DNA from: JACCYX01 sp964610045
GTDB lineage: Bacteria > Chloroflexota > Chloroflexia > Thermomicrobiales > UBA6265
Assembly (NCBI GenBank): GCA_964610045.1
Contig: CAZSUN010000003.1
Span: 37,864 to 101,863, forward strand
Reading direction: 5' to 3'
DNA: 64,000 bases
The position numbers were made by a program, and so were the translations under genes. The notes under the pieces were generated by a model, which saw only the letters and a list, made by a program, of their open reading frames with translations, ran no database searches and was not told the origin of the DNA. Positions 25,985 through 34,744 of this stretch are shown piece after piece (positions within the stretch are counted from its first letter, which is position 1; each line of letters begins with the position of its first letter).

Positions 25985-26521
25985 GAGGGCGCACCCTGTT
26001 CGGATGACCGGAAAGCCACGTCATGGAGAGATGGACGTCCCTACGACGCGCGTTTGCGATCGCGCACCGGGAAGGGCACGAGGTTGCCTTCGCCGATCAC
26101 CGGAAGATTGGGCGTCCCGACTCGTGGTCTCCGACCGATCCGCGACCGGATCGAGGCGATCCGCTGGTGCAACGGCAAAGGGCGGTCAGCAATCTCGATA
26201 GCAATGGTTGCCTGGGGTCTGAGCGAGCGCATCGTCATTGGCGCCATCTGTGCGTGTCCTTGCGTGTGGGCAACTCCTGCCATCCCATCCCGATGCCAGG
26301 CTCGTCCCGCATCCAGTCTGCCCTGTCCGGACACCGCCGGAACAGGTGCATCCATGACAAGGTTGCACCTCGATCCTCGGTCAATGGTGACAACGGCATG
26401 AAATCCGCATGCATGCACGGCCCCTGCACATCCTCACCCTATACTCGACGGGGTGGAACTGCCCACGCACCGGCGACCTGCCGGTCGCAGCCCGACCGAC
26501 CTGCCTACCAACGGAGGATTG
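25985..26521. other. Intergenic region without a recognised gene
   Basis: 537 bp between the pseudogene and a small membrane protein. It may contain the lost N-terminus of the pseudogene, but no recognisable domain was found. A TATACT lies at 26440. Confidence 0.35.
26440..26445 (+). promoter_or_regulatory. Putative -10 element (TATACT)
   Basis: CCCTATACTCG lies about 77 bases upstream of the ATG at 26522 and is near-consensus for a housekeeping -10. The same CCCTATACT string occurs upstream of the LuxR-type gene at 36725. No clear -35. Confidence 0.45.
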
Positions 26522-26950
26522 ATGAGCGCACACCCGATCACCGATGCTGCCCCACCCCCTGCCTGGATCATACCGGCTGTCCAGGCCACATCGTCGTTGC
26601 TGGCGATCGGGCTCGTCTTCCAGGCATTCCTGGGAAGTTCCGGATTCCTGCAGAACCGGCCAAACCTCGTCACTGTGCATGAGATGGTTGGGAATGTCGC
26701 CTTCCTCCTCGCTGTCGCCCAGGTCGCCATCGCCTTCGCCGGCCTGCAAAAGGGGATCCTGCCGCGCGGCCTGGTCATCGCTTCCGCGCTGATCGTGGTG
26801 CTGGTGGTCGCGCAGCTCGGGCTCGGTTACTCGGGACGCACCAACCTCGACGCCCGCGTCTGGCACCTGCCGAACGGGGTGCTGCTGATGGGCGCCTGCA
26901 CCTGGAGCGCCGCGCTCGCCTTCACTGCTGTCCGCAAACCAGCAGCGTAA
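26522..26950 (+). CDS. Four-TM membrane protein (DUF6220-like), unknown function
   Basis: A 142-residue protein with four TM helices (about 18-38, 55-77, 86-104, 114-134). Two conserved-looking histidines sit near helix starts (TVHEMVGNVAF and RVWHLPNGVLL). This pattern of short four-helix proteins with paired histidines resembles DUF6220 and other small cytochrome-like membrane proteins, and haem binding is conceivable but unproved. GGAGG lies before the ATG at 26522. Confidence 0.65.
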   Translation: MSAHPITDAAPPPAWIIPAVQATSSLLAIGLVFQAFLGSSGFLQNRPNLVTVHEMVGNVAFLLAVAQVAIAFAGLQKGILPRGLVIASALIVVLVVAQLGLGYSGRTNLDARVWHLPNGVLLMGACTWSAALAFTAVRKPAA

Positions 26951-27013
26951 TTCCTGCCCAACCCCCGCTTCCAGTTACCGGTTAACCCACATCCTGCAGC
27001 CACCGGCGGCCAC

Positions 27014-27019
27014 TACACT
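27014..27019 (+). promoter_or_regulatory. Putative -10 element (TACACT)
   Basis: CTACACTGGACG lies 88 bases upstream of the YIP1-family gene; same form as the elements at 5170, 51380 and 56992. Confidence 0.3.
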
Positions 27020-27107
27020 GGACGGACGGCGCCATTGACAACGGGGCCTGCATGGGCAATGTGGCGGCCGCACCGGCGCGGGACGCCGCCTGGTGGAAGG
27101 GACCTCC

Positions 27108-27650
27108 GTGGAACGAACGATCAATCTCACCGTCGAGCGAGCGGTCCGCATCGCCCGGCTCGACCTCCCCGTCTATCGCACCATCGCCTTCGATTCAGGC
27201 GCCACCCAACAGGCAGCGCTCGTGGTCGCAGCCGTGGCGATCGCCTCCGGCATCGGCGCCATCGGCGATTCCCTCGGCGCCGTCATCACCGCCATCATCG
27301 GTGCGTTCCTGGGCTGGTTCATCTTCAGCATGATGACCTGGTTCTTCGGGCGCAACGTCTTCGGCACCCCGGTCACGCAGGTAAACATGGAGTCGCTGTT
27401 GCGCACGCAGGGCTACGCCCGGGCTCCGGGTGTCCTCGCGATCCTCGGCTTCCTGCCGGTCTTTGGCTGGATGTTCGTCCTGGCCAGCAGCGTCTGGGCG
27501 CTGGTCACGGCGATCGTCGCGATTCGCGAAACCCTCATGCTCAGCACCAGCCGGGCGATCATGATCGGGGTTGCGGCAGGCGTCACCGCCGCCATCATCA
27601 GGATCCTCATCGGCATCATCTTCAACGTCGACGGCATCGTCTTCATCTAG
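27108..27650 (+). CDS. YIP1-family membrane protein
   Basis: A 180-residue membrane protein of the YIP1 type. After about 35 polar residues (ERTINLTVERAVRIARLDLP) come five TM helices, with the typical RNVFGTPVTQVNMESLLRTQ cytosolic loop between helices 2 and 3 and GYARAPGVLAILGFLPVFGW after it. Bacterial YIP1 proteins have no settled role. GTG at 27108 follows GGAAGGGA with about 5 bases spacing; a GTG at 27093 is the alternative. Confidence 0.75.
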   Translation: MERTINLTVERAVRIARLDLPVYRTIAFDSGATQQAALVVAAVAIASGIGAIGDSLGAVITAIIGAFLGWFIFSMMTWFFGRNVFGTPVTQVNMESLLRTQGYARAPGVLAILGFLPVFGWMFVLASSVWALVTAIVAIRETLMLSTSRAIMIGVAAGVTAAIIRILIGIIFNVDGIVFI

Positions 27651-27734
27651 CACGCTCCAGCGATCCCATGTCAGAATGCGGGCGCCCCGGCCATCGCCGG
27701 AGCGCCCGTTCAGCGTTGAAAGGACCGCTTCTTC

Positions 27735-28931
27735 GTGCCTGCTTCCTCCCCCATCGAAATCCGGATCGTGCCGCCGGACGAATTCTCAACCCTCGGGATC
27801 GGCGCCTACGCCTTCGGGAAGTCGCCCCAGCCCCCGGATCCGGAACGACGGCAGGCACGCTTGACGTATGTCGCCAACACCGTCGGCCTCGCATCATTTG
27901 AGGACAGCCAACCGCAGACCTCGTGCTCCGTCCTCGCGATGACCGAAAACGTGCGCGGACGGATCCTGCCGATGGGCGGAATCGGCGGCGTGGCCTCGTT
28001 CCCACAGGCGCGACGCAAAGGCTACGTGCGCGACATGCTGGCGTTCGGTTTCCGGATGATGCACGAGCGGGGGGATGCCGTCTCCACGCTCTACCCGTTC
28101 CGGGACTCGTTTTACGAGCGCCTCGGCTATGCCGAGATGCACAAGAATCGCTTCACCACCATCAAGCCGGAACACCTCGGCCCCCTGCTGCGGATGGACC
28201 TCCCCGGCACCATCACCCAGCAGGGCATGGATGCGGCATTCGATGACTGGTGGGGCTTCATGGAGCGTCTCCTGCCTTCCCGGCACGGATTCTCGCTGCA
28301 GGAGCGCGACCGGGCCATCGAATCGCGCGACACCAACGATCGCTGGGTGGCGCTCGTCCGCGAGGACGGCGAGATCACCGGGGCGATGACCTTCCGCATC
28401 ACCGGCTACACCGAGACCCTCTGGGCCGACACCTTTCACGCCACAACCACCGCCGCGCGTTACCAGTTGCTGTCGTGGATCGCCCGCCATGTCGACCAGG
28501 TGGCCAAAGCGGTGATCGAACTTGCGCCGGACGAGTATCCGGAACTCTGGTTCCGCGATCTCGTGGCCCAGACCTCGACCGAGCACGACCATGCCTGGCC
28601 CGCGCCGATGGGCCGCGTGATCTCCGTCCCCGGCCTCGCCGGCATCGCGGTCGGCGACACCCCGGACATCGCGGTCACCATCACTGATGAGCACTGCCCG
28701 TGGAATGCCGGCGCCTGGACGTTCGGCAGCGACGACGGCGCGCTGGTGGTCACCCCCGGCGGCAAGGCAACCTCGGAGTTGAGTATCCAGGGGCTAAGCG
28801 CGCTGGTCTGGACCGGGATGGACCCGGCAACGTTCCGCTACCGTGGCTGGGGCGATCCGGACGCCGGTCTCCAGGACGCCCTGCGCGCCCTCTTCCCGCC
28901 CGTCATCCCGTTCCTCCATGAGAAATTCTGA
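27735..28931 (+). CDS. Eis-like GNAT N-acetyltransferase
   Basis: A 398-residue three-part acetyltransferase of the Eis family, which acetylates amines with acetyl-CoA. The N-terminal GNAT domain carries the CoA loop QARRKGYVRDMLAFGFRMMH (residues about 95-114) and the YPFRDSFYERLGY segment. A second GNAT-like domain and a C-terminal SCP2-like domain follow (GGKATSELSIQGLSALVWTG). The C-terminus ends in F, and Eis-type enzymes use their terminal carboxylate in catalysis; here it is HEKF. GTG start with AAGGA about 11 bases upstream. Substrate unknown. Confidence 0.85.
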   Translation: MPASSPIEIRIVPPDEFSTLGIGAYAFGKSPQPPDPERRQARLTYVANTVGLASFEDSQPQTSCSVLAMTENVRGRILPMGGIGGVASFPQARRKGYVRDMLAFGFRMMHERGDAVSTLYPFRDSFYERLGYAEMHKNRFTTIKPEHLGPLLRMDLPGTITQQGMDAAFDDWWGFMERLLPSRHGFSLQERDRAIESRDTNDRWVALVREDGEITGAMTFRITGYTETLWADTFHATTTAARYQLLSWIARHVDQVAKAVIELAPDEYPELWFRDLVAQTSTEHDHAWPAPMGRVISVPGLAGIAVGDTPDIAVTITDEHCPWNAGAWTFGSDDGALVVTPGGKATSELSIQGLSALVWTGMDPATFRYRGWGDPDAGLQDALRALFPPVIPFLHEKF

Positions 28932-28980
28932 CCGTCGTCAGGTGGTGTGGTCGCCGCACAATTTGGACCGCTGCGCGAGG

Positions 28981-29150
28981 GTGTGTCGGCCCGTAAGGCA
29001 CAACCCATGTGAGGGAAGACCATTGCCACCCATTCCCGTAGGGGTGGACGGCCCGAGGCGGAGCCGAGGGTCTGTCCACCCGTTGGTTTGCGAGTGTCGC
29101 GTCACGGGCCGACACACCTCGGCTATCGCCTCGGCGGTACGGCCCCTACG
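28981..29150. repeat. Composite palindromic intergenic element
   Basis: A perfect 14-bp inverted repeat (GTGTGTCGGCCCGT at 28981-28994, ACGGGCCGACACAC at 29104-29117) surrounds a second pair (GGTGGAC 29043-29049, GTCCACC 29074-29080). A third pair, CGTAGGGG and CCCCTACG, is at 29038-29045 and 29143-29150. It fills the space between the convergent acetyltransferase and fabF genes and could fold as a large hairpin. It may be a MITE-like insertion. Confidence 0.6.
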
Positions 29151-29170
29151 TTGATCCTCTTGCTGGATCG

Positions 29171-30403
29171 CTACACCCGGCGGAAGACGACCGAGGCGTT
29201 CTGCCCACCGAACCCGAACCCGTTGGCGACCGCGATATCGACGTTCATCTCGCGCTTCACATTCGGCGTGTAGTTCAGGTCGCAGGCGGGATCGGGTTCG
29301 GTCAGGTTGATCGTCGGCGGCACCACCCCGTCACGGATGGCGAGGATGCAGGCAAGACCCGAGACGGCGCCGGCAGCACCCAACAGGTGTCCCAGCATCG
29401 ACTTGTTCGCCGAAATCGCGAGATCCTTCGCGTGGTCGCCGAACACCCGCTTCAGCGTGTTGGTCTCGCCGATATCGCCGAGTGGGGTCGCGGTCGCGTG
29501 GGCGGCCACGTAATCCACCTGGTCCGGGGTCACCCCGGCCCGCCGGAGGGCGCCGTTGATGGCCGCCGCCTGCCCCCGTCCGCTCGGATCGGGCGCGGTG
29601 ATGTGGAAGGCATCCGAGGTGTAAGCGCCACCGGCCACTTCGCACAGCACATTCGCGCCGCGCCGCGCCGCATGCTCTTCCGACTCCAGCACGACCGCCG
29701 CCGACCCTTCGGAGAAGACGAAACCATCGCGCCCCTTGTCGAACGGACGGCTGGCGCCCGCGGGGTCATCGTTCCGGGTCGAAAGCGCCCCCATATTGGC
29801 GAGCCCGGCGATCGCGACCGGCGTGATCCCGGCTTCGGTGCCGCCGGCGATCACGACATCGGCATCGCCGCGCTGAATCAGGAACATCGCGTCGACGAAG
29901 GCCTGGATCCCAGCGGCGCAGGCCGCGACCGAGGTCACGGTCGGACCGTGGATGCCAAAGGTGATCCCGATCTGGCAGCTGGCCATGTTCGGCGCGAACA
30001 GCGGGATCAGGAACGGGCTGACCCGCTTGACCCCATTGGTGTTCATGTTGATGACTTCGCCTTCGATGGTCCCGATGCCACCCCCACCGGTGTTGACGAC
30101 GATGCCGATGCGCTCGCGATTGTCGTCGGTGATCTCCAGCCCGGCATTGGCGATTGCCTGCCGTGCAGCCGCGACCGCAAACTGCGCAAAGCGGTCCATC
30201 CGCCGTGCCGCCTTGACGTCGATGAAGTCCTTGACAACGAAGTCAGGCACCTCACCCGCGATCCGGACCGGCAAGTCAGTTGCATCGAAGTTCTGGATCG
30301 GGCGAATGCCTGACCTGCCGGCGGTCAGGCCGGACCAGAAGGTATCGACACCGATTCCCAACGGGGTAAGCGCGCCGGCTCCCGTCACAACCACCCGAGT
30401 CAC
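29171..30403 (-). CDS. fabF: 3-oxoacyl-ACP synthase II
   Basis: A 410-residue KAS II enzyme that condenses malonyl-ACP with acyl-ACP in cytoplasmic fatty acid elongation. The catalytic triad is complete: Cys162 (SVAACAAG), His302 (AHATATPLGD) and His339 (SMLGHLLGAAG), with Lys334 in SANKS. The oxyanion and glycine-rich C-terminal loop NGFGFGGQNAS is present. It lies 212 bp downstream of fabD on the same strand. No acpP or fabH is found nearby. Confidence 0.95.
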   Translation of the reverse strand: MTRVVVTGAGALTPLGIGVDTFWSGLTAGRSGIRPIQNFDATDLPVRIAGEVPDFVVKDFIDVKAARRMDRFAQFAVAAARQAIANAGLEITDDNRERIGIVVNTGGGGIGTIEGEVINMNTNGVKRVSPFLIPLFAPNMASCQIGITFGIHGPTVTSVAACAAGIQAFVDAMFLIQRGDADVVIAGGTEAGITPVAIAGLANMGALSTRNDDPAGASRPFDKGRDGFVFSEGSAAVVLESEEHAARRGANVLCEVAGGAYTSDAFHITAPDPSGRGQAAAINGALRRAGVTPDQVDYVAAHATATPLGDIGETNTLKRVFGDHAKDLAISANKSMLGHLLGAAGAVSGLACILAIRDGVVPPTINLTEPDPACDLNYTPNVKREMNVDIAVANGFGFGGQNASVVFRRV

Positions 30404-30615
30404 CAGTCTGGTCCTTTCATGGTCCCCTTCTCGCGGTCAGGACCGCGGTGGCCCGGCGATGGGCGCGGGGGGCGTGTTCCGGCGTGGGCATGGACGATCG
30501 CCAGGATGGCTCACCCGGTACGCGCGGATCGTGATACCGGAATGGTAGCGGGTTGCCCCAGCGCTGCCCAACACACAGCGCCGTAATGCTGCTGACTGCG
30601 TGTCTCGGCCCTGGC

Positions 30616-31569
30616 TCATACGGCGATCAAGCCCAAATCCGCGACGCCAACCGTCCTCACCGTGCGGTCGATGCGCTTGATCAGGCCTGCCAGCACGTTC
30701 CCAGCCCCGAGTTCGACGAAGGTGTCCGCCCCCAGCGCGATCATCTGCTGCACCGAGCCCGTCCAGTTGACCGGCCGCTCGACGTGGTGCTCCAGTTCCA
30801 CCCGGATCTCCTCCACCGTCCGCATCGGCGCCGCCGAGACATTGCCGACGATCGGCGTCACCGGATCCCGGAAGCGGATCGCATCGGTCAGCTGCTTCAA
30901 CGCCAGCGACGCGTCGGCCATCAGCGGCGAGTGGGAGGCAATCGAGACCGGCAATCTGGCCACCCGCTTCGCGCCGGCGGCTTTCGCCAGGTCCATCGCG
31001 GCTTCCAGGGCAGCCACTTCGCCGGAAATCACGATCTGGCCAGGGCAGTTGGCGTTGGCAACATTGATCACGCCGTGCGCCGACGCCTGCTCGCAAACTT
31101 CGATCAACGGCCCTTCGTCCAGCCCGAGCACCGCGGCCATCCCACCGGGTCGCTCGATCCCGGCCTCCCGCATCAGCTGTCCGCGCTCGCGCACCAGCAC
31201 CAGCGCTTCGGGGAACGACATCGCACCGGCAGCGACCAGGGCGGTGAACTCGCCAAGCGAATGTCCCGCCATGACGACTGGCTGGATCGCTGCGCCCTCC
31301 ACGACCGTCTTCTCCTCCAGCGCCCGCAGGATAGCGATGCTGGTGACGAGCAGGGCAGGCTGGGCGTTGTAGGTGTCGTTGAGGTCGGCCTCGGGGCCGT
31401 TGAAGATCACCTGGGAGAAGGGAATGCCGAGGATCTCGTCGGCTTCCTCGAACGTGGCGCGGGCGGCAACGGAGGCATCCCGGACGCCGCGGCCCATGCC
31501 GACAACCTGGCTTCCCTGTCCGGGAAAGATGTACGCAACATTCGGCCCAAGCTGTTCGGAAAGGGTCAT
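30616..31569 (-). CDS. fabD: Malonyl-CoA:ACP transacylase
   Basis: A 317-residue enzyme that loads malonyl groups onto acyl carrier protein. The N-terminal FPGQGSQVVGMG loop, the nucleophile motif GHSLGEFTALVAAG (Ser near residue 98), the catalytic His in ASHSPLM, and the PVVGNVSA-like PIVGNVSAAPM segment are all present. Full length. It precedes fabF on the same strand, and an SDR gene lies upstream. A stem-loop and a dispersed repeat lie in the 254-bp space upstream of it. Confidence 0.95.
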   Translation of the reverse strand: MTLSEQLGPNVAYIFPGQGSQVVGMGRGVRDASVAARATFEEADEILGIPFSQVIFNGPEADLNDTYNAQPALLVTSIAILRALEEKTVVEGAAIQPVVMAGHSLGEFTALVAAGAMSFPEALVLVRERGQLMREAGIERPGGMAAVLGLDEGPLIEVCEQASAHGVINVANANCPGQIVISGEVAALEAAMDLAKAAGAKRVARLPVSIASHSPLMADASLALKQLTDAIRFRDPVTPIVGNVSAAPMRTVEEIRVELEHHVERPVNWTGSVQQMIALGADTFVELGAGNVLAGLIKRIDRTVRTVGVADLGLIAV

Positions 31570-31691
31570 GGCTACCTCGATGGTTCATGGTGTGGATGGA
31601 TTGCGGGCATTCGTGAACTATCACCCTTCCTGCCCACTCAGCCCGTCAGTCTAGCACGCACCTCAATTGCGCATGGTTCTTCCGCAGAGGT

Positions 31692-31719
31692 CGAATCTGC
31701 CGCCGTCGCGGCAGATTCG
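31692..31719. terminator. Perfect 12-bp stem-loop between SDR gene and fabD
   Basis: CGAATCTGCCGC-CGTC-GCGGCAGATTCG lies about 105 bases past the stop of the SDR gene and 123 bases before the fabD start. No T-tract follows on the minus strand. It could be a terminator-type hairpin, an operator or part of the adjacent repeat. Confidence 0.45.
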
Positions 31720-31761
31720 GTCGTTTGCAGGGGCCGACCAGCGAGCGTGTATCAGCCCTGA
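31716..31761 (+). repeat. Dispersed repeat family A, copy 2
   Basis: TTCGGTCGTTTGCAGGGGCC then GACCAGCGAGCGTGTATCAGCCC. The first 20 bases recur at 57440 (one difference) and in shorter form at 48078. Confidence 0.7.
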
Positions 31762-31823
31762 CCAGCGCCTGCACCACGTATGCCCTCCCTTAACGGCGAC
31801 ATTGGAGGGCACGCGGCGGCGCG

Positions 31824-32594
31824 CTACCGGCGAAGTCCGCCCTCGGAGTCGATCACCTGCCCTGTTACCCACGACGCCTCGTCGGACACCAGCCACGCCA
31901 CCAGCCGGGCCGCATCACCGGGTGTTCCCACCCTGCCCTGCGGCGACTGCCGGACGATTGCCTCGCGCAGATCGTCGTTGATCCAGCCGGTGTCGGTCGG
32001 TCCTGGATTGACGACGTTGATGGTGATGCCCAGACCGGCAAGATCGGGTGCGATGCTGGTGCAGAAGGCGATGATCGCCCCCTTGGATGCCGCGTAGGCC
32101 AGCTCTCCCGGCATCGCCCCAAGGTGCTGGCCCGAGCTGAAGGCGATGACGCGTCCCCCGGTCCCCTTCTGGAACCGGCGCGCGAATTCCACCGTCAGCA
32201 TCGCCGTGGCACGGGCGTTGACCGCCAGGTGCTTGTCCATCGATGCCTCGGTCAAGGTGTCCCAGGCATCGTGAGTCGACCAGGCCGCCGTGTTGACGAG
32301 GATGTCGACCGGTCCGAGGGCGACCTGCACCTCATCGAAGATGGGCCCCGCCACCCCTGGCAGCGAGAAGTCGGCAGTCATCGCATGGACGCGCACGCCC
32401 ACCGCGCGCAACTCCTCGCGTATCTCCTCCGGCTCCGACACCGGGGTGTCGTACATGGTGACGTCGTACGGTGAGAAGTGGGTAAAGGCGATATCGGCGC
32501 CATCGGCCGCCAGGCGACGACAGATCGCCGCCGCAATCCCGATTTTTCGCGATGCTCCGGTCACGAGCGCGACCCGACCGGCCAATGGTTTCAT
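31824..32594 (-). CDS. SDR-family oxidoreductase (FabG-like)
   Basis: A 256-residue short-chain dehydrogenase/reductase. The cofactor loop reads VTGASRKIGIAAAI, with Arg-Lys in place of the usual second glycine position. Then come NTAAW, the catalytic Ser in AFSSGQHLG, Tyr-x-x-x-Lys as YAASK, and a PGPTDTGWIN loop. The C-terminal VTGQVIDSEGGLRR is typical of FabG relatives. It may be a beta-ketoacyl reductase, fitting the fab neighbours, but the unusual insert THFSPYDVTMYDTPVSEPEE also occurs in other SDRs, so the substrate is open. Confidence 0.85.
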   Translation of the reverse strand: MKPLAGRVALVTGASRKIGIAAAICRRLAADGADIAFTHFSPYDVTMYDTPVSEPEEIREELRAVGVRVHAMTADFSLPGVAGPIFDEVQVALGPVDILVNTAAWSTHDAWDTLTEASMDKHLAVNARATAMLTVEFARRFQKGTGGRVIAFSSGQHLGAMPGELAYAASKGAIIAFCTSIAPDLAGLGITINVVNPGPTDTGWINDDLREAIVRQSPQGRVGTPGDAARLVAWLVSDEASWVTGQVIDSEGGLRR

Positions 32595-32711
32595 GGGTCA
32601 ATCCTCCCGACGGCGCGTGTGCGGACTACGATCCGGTCATTTGTCAAGACCGCCCCGTATCGATCCGTGGCTGGGGCCGCCCTGTTGCTGCACCCTGAGT
32701 ATCGGAGTCGA

Positions 32712-32733
32712 ATGGGCGGACGACAGCCGCCTG
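32712..32733 (+). repeat. Repeat family C, half-copy
   Basis: ATGGGCGGACGACAGCCGCC then TG matches ATGGGCGGACAACAACCGCC then TG at 47123-47144 at 20 of 22 positions. There the sequence is one arm of a large palindrome; here no second arm was seen. Confidence 0.5.
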
Positions 32734-32791
32734 CACCCCTTTTGCCAGGTGCCTTCATCGAACGGCGGCAGGTCCGCTCCTACGGAATGCC

Positions 32792-33208
32792 CTATTGCCG
32801 GAGCAGCCACCGCTGGCGGTCCCACGTCACCACGTACAGCACCACCACCGCCGTCATCAGTGTTTCCGAGGCCGCGCGTGAACCGCCCAGCCACCAGCCC
32901 GCCGCGGCCAGGGCGAAAAACGCCAGTTCGATCGCCAGCCGAACCCACCCGGGGACAATCACCGGATGGTCGGTCTTGCCGGGTGGATCGTGTTTCACGC
33001 GGAACACTCCCCACACCGCCGCCGCTGCCACAACGAACAACGCCGCCAGCAATCCCCCGGCAATGCCGCCACCACCACCGATCGACCATCCCCACACCGC
33101 GAACCCGGCGAGGCCGAACAGTTCGAGCAGGAACCGCGCGGCCAGCATCACCCCCGGGGTCGACGGTGGCGGGTCGGCGGGATCGGGCGGAAGCTGCCCC
33201 TGTAACAT
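32792..33208 (-). CDS. YrdB-like membrane protein (DUF2568)
   Basis: A 138-residue membrane protein with four hydrophobic segments: ARFLLELFGLAGFAVWGW (about 24-41), GGGGIAGGLLAALFVVAAAA, LAIELAFFALAAAGWWLGG and LMTAVVVLYVVTWD. The FLLEL...WG and IELAFF...W patterns are those of the YrdB/DUF2568 family, function unknown. ATG at 33208 lies 4 bases past the stop of the second fabF gene, so the two are probably cotranscribed. The ribosome site is weak. Confidence 0.7.
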   Translation of the reverse strand: MLQGQLPPDPADPPPSTPGVMLAARFLLELFGLAGFAVWGWSIGGGGGIAGGLLAALFVVAAAAVWGVFRVKHDPPGKTDHPVIVPGWVRLAIELAFFALAAAGWWLGGSRAASETLMTAVVVLYVVTWDRQRWLLRQ

Positions 33209-33212
33209 CGGG

Positions 33213-34499
33213 TCAGTCGCCGTCGTACCGGCGCAGCACGAGACAGGCGTTCTGGCCGCCAAGACCGAACGAATGCTTGGTCATCATCGTCACCCGAGCC
33301 TCGCGGGCCGATCCATGCACGATATCGAGGTCGATCTCGGGATCCGGGTTGCGATAGTTGCGGGTTGGAGGAATTCGGCCATCGGCGATGGTCTTTACGG
33401 CGGTCAGCGTTTCGAGCGCGCCGGCTGCCGCCATGCAGTGCCCGATCGCCCCCTTCACCGACGTCACAGGAATGGTGTTGGCGCGCTCGCCAAACACCAT
33501 CTCGATCGCCCGCGCCTCGGCCACATCCCCGGCCGGGGTCGATGCCGCGTGCGCGTTGATGTGATCGACCTCGCCGGGACTGACACCGCCATCTGCCAGG
33601 GCAGCCTGGATCGCCCGCGCCGCGCCCTCGCCTTCCGGCTGCGGCGCGATCGGGTGGTACGCATCGTTCGAGGTAGCGAATCCCACGATCTCCGCCAGGA
33701 TGGTGGCGCCGCGCGCCTGCGCGTGCTCGAGATCTTCCAATACCAGCATCGCCGCGCCTTCGCCGAGCACGAACCCGGCGCGGGTCGCGTCGAACGGGCG
33801 GCTGGCGCCATCCGGATTGTCGTTCGAGTCGGTGACGAGCGCGCGCATCGCCGCGAAACCGGCCTGGAACAGCGGGTGATTGGTCGATTCGGTCGAGCCG
33901 GCGATCATGATCGGCGCCTGGCCGTACTTGATCGCCCGGAACCCGTCACCGATCGCCTGGGAACCGGTGGCGCAGGCGGTTACCACCGTCGAGCTTGGTC
34001 CACCCATGCCGAACCGGTGCTGCACGGTGTACGCCGCCAGGTTGTGCGGGAACATCACATGCAGGTGGGGAGGGACGCGGGAGGGGCCGCGTTGCAGGTA
34101 GGTCTCGTGAACGGGCAACAGGTCGTCGTAGGTCCCGCCGACGCAGCTGCCGAACGCGGCGCCCGCCGCACTCAGGTCAACGGTCGGTTCGAAGCGCTCA
34201 TCGATCAGGCCGGCATCGAGCATGGCCTCACCGGCCGCCTCCAGGGCCCACTTCGAGTACAGGGAGGTGTTGCGGGCTTCCTTTCCGGAAAGGAAGCGTT
34301 GCGGCACCTTCTCCCGTTCCACGGTGCTCATCAGCACACTCGGATGCTGCGCGGGATCGAGCAACTCGTTGACACGAATCCCGGTCTCCCCGGCCACGAT
34401 CCGCTCCCAGGTGACGCAGGCGCCTGCCCCGAGGGCACTGATCGCGCCGAGGCCGGTCACGACGACGCGGCGAGGATGAACGGGAGGTGGTACAGGCAT
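33213..34499 (-). CDS. Second 3-oxoacyl-ACP synthase (FabF-like)
   Basis: A 428-residue KAS enzyme, paralogue of the fabF at 29171. Active-site residues are Cys176 (VVTACATGSQ), His317 (INAHAASTPAGD) and His354 (AIGHCMAAAG), with Lys349 in VTSVKG, so catalysis looks intact. It is more divergent than the first copy, with the insert SGKEARNTSLYSKWALEAAG near residue 71. ATG at 34499 has GGAG 9 bases upstream. It may elongate a particular set of chains or serve a separate lipid pathway; that is inference. Confidence 0.9.
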   Translation of the reverse strand: MPVPPPVHPRRVVVTGLGAISALGAGACVTWERIVAGETGIRVNELLDPAQHPSVLMSTVEREKVPQRFLSGKEARNTSLYSKWALEAAGEAMLDAGLIDERFEPTVDLSAAGAAFGSCVGGTYDDLLPVHETYLQRGPSRVPPHLHVMFPHNLAAYTVQHRFGMGGPSSTVVTACATGSQAIGDGFRAIKYGQAPIMIAGSTESTNHPLFQAGFAAMRALVTDSNDNPDGASRPFDATRAGFVLGEGAAMLVLEDLEHAQARGATILAEIVGFATSNDAYHPIAPQPEGEGAARAIQAALADGGVSPGEVDHINAHAASTPAGDVAEARAIEMVFGERANTIPVTSVKGAIGHCMAAAGALETLTAVKTIADGRIPPTRNYRNPDPEIDLDIVHGSAREARVTMMTKHSFGLGGQNACLVLRRYDGD

Positions 34500-34744
34500 G
34501 CGCGGTGACTCCAGGGCTCCGGGAGATGGATGTGGCAAGCGAATGACATGAATCGGGTCCAGTGCGCCTGCGCCGGGATTGACGCATCGTCGCCGGGCCG
34601 TCGTCACGGACTGACGACCGAAGGATACGGCACCTGCCCACTGCGGGTCATGCGGCAGATCGGCCCCGTGGCGGATCGGCGCGTGCGGAATCGTCCGCCA
34701 GGGTCTTCGCCAATCGGGACGGGTAGCCTATAGTCAATCATTGA

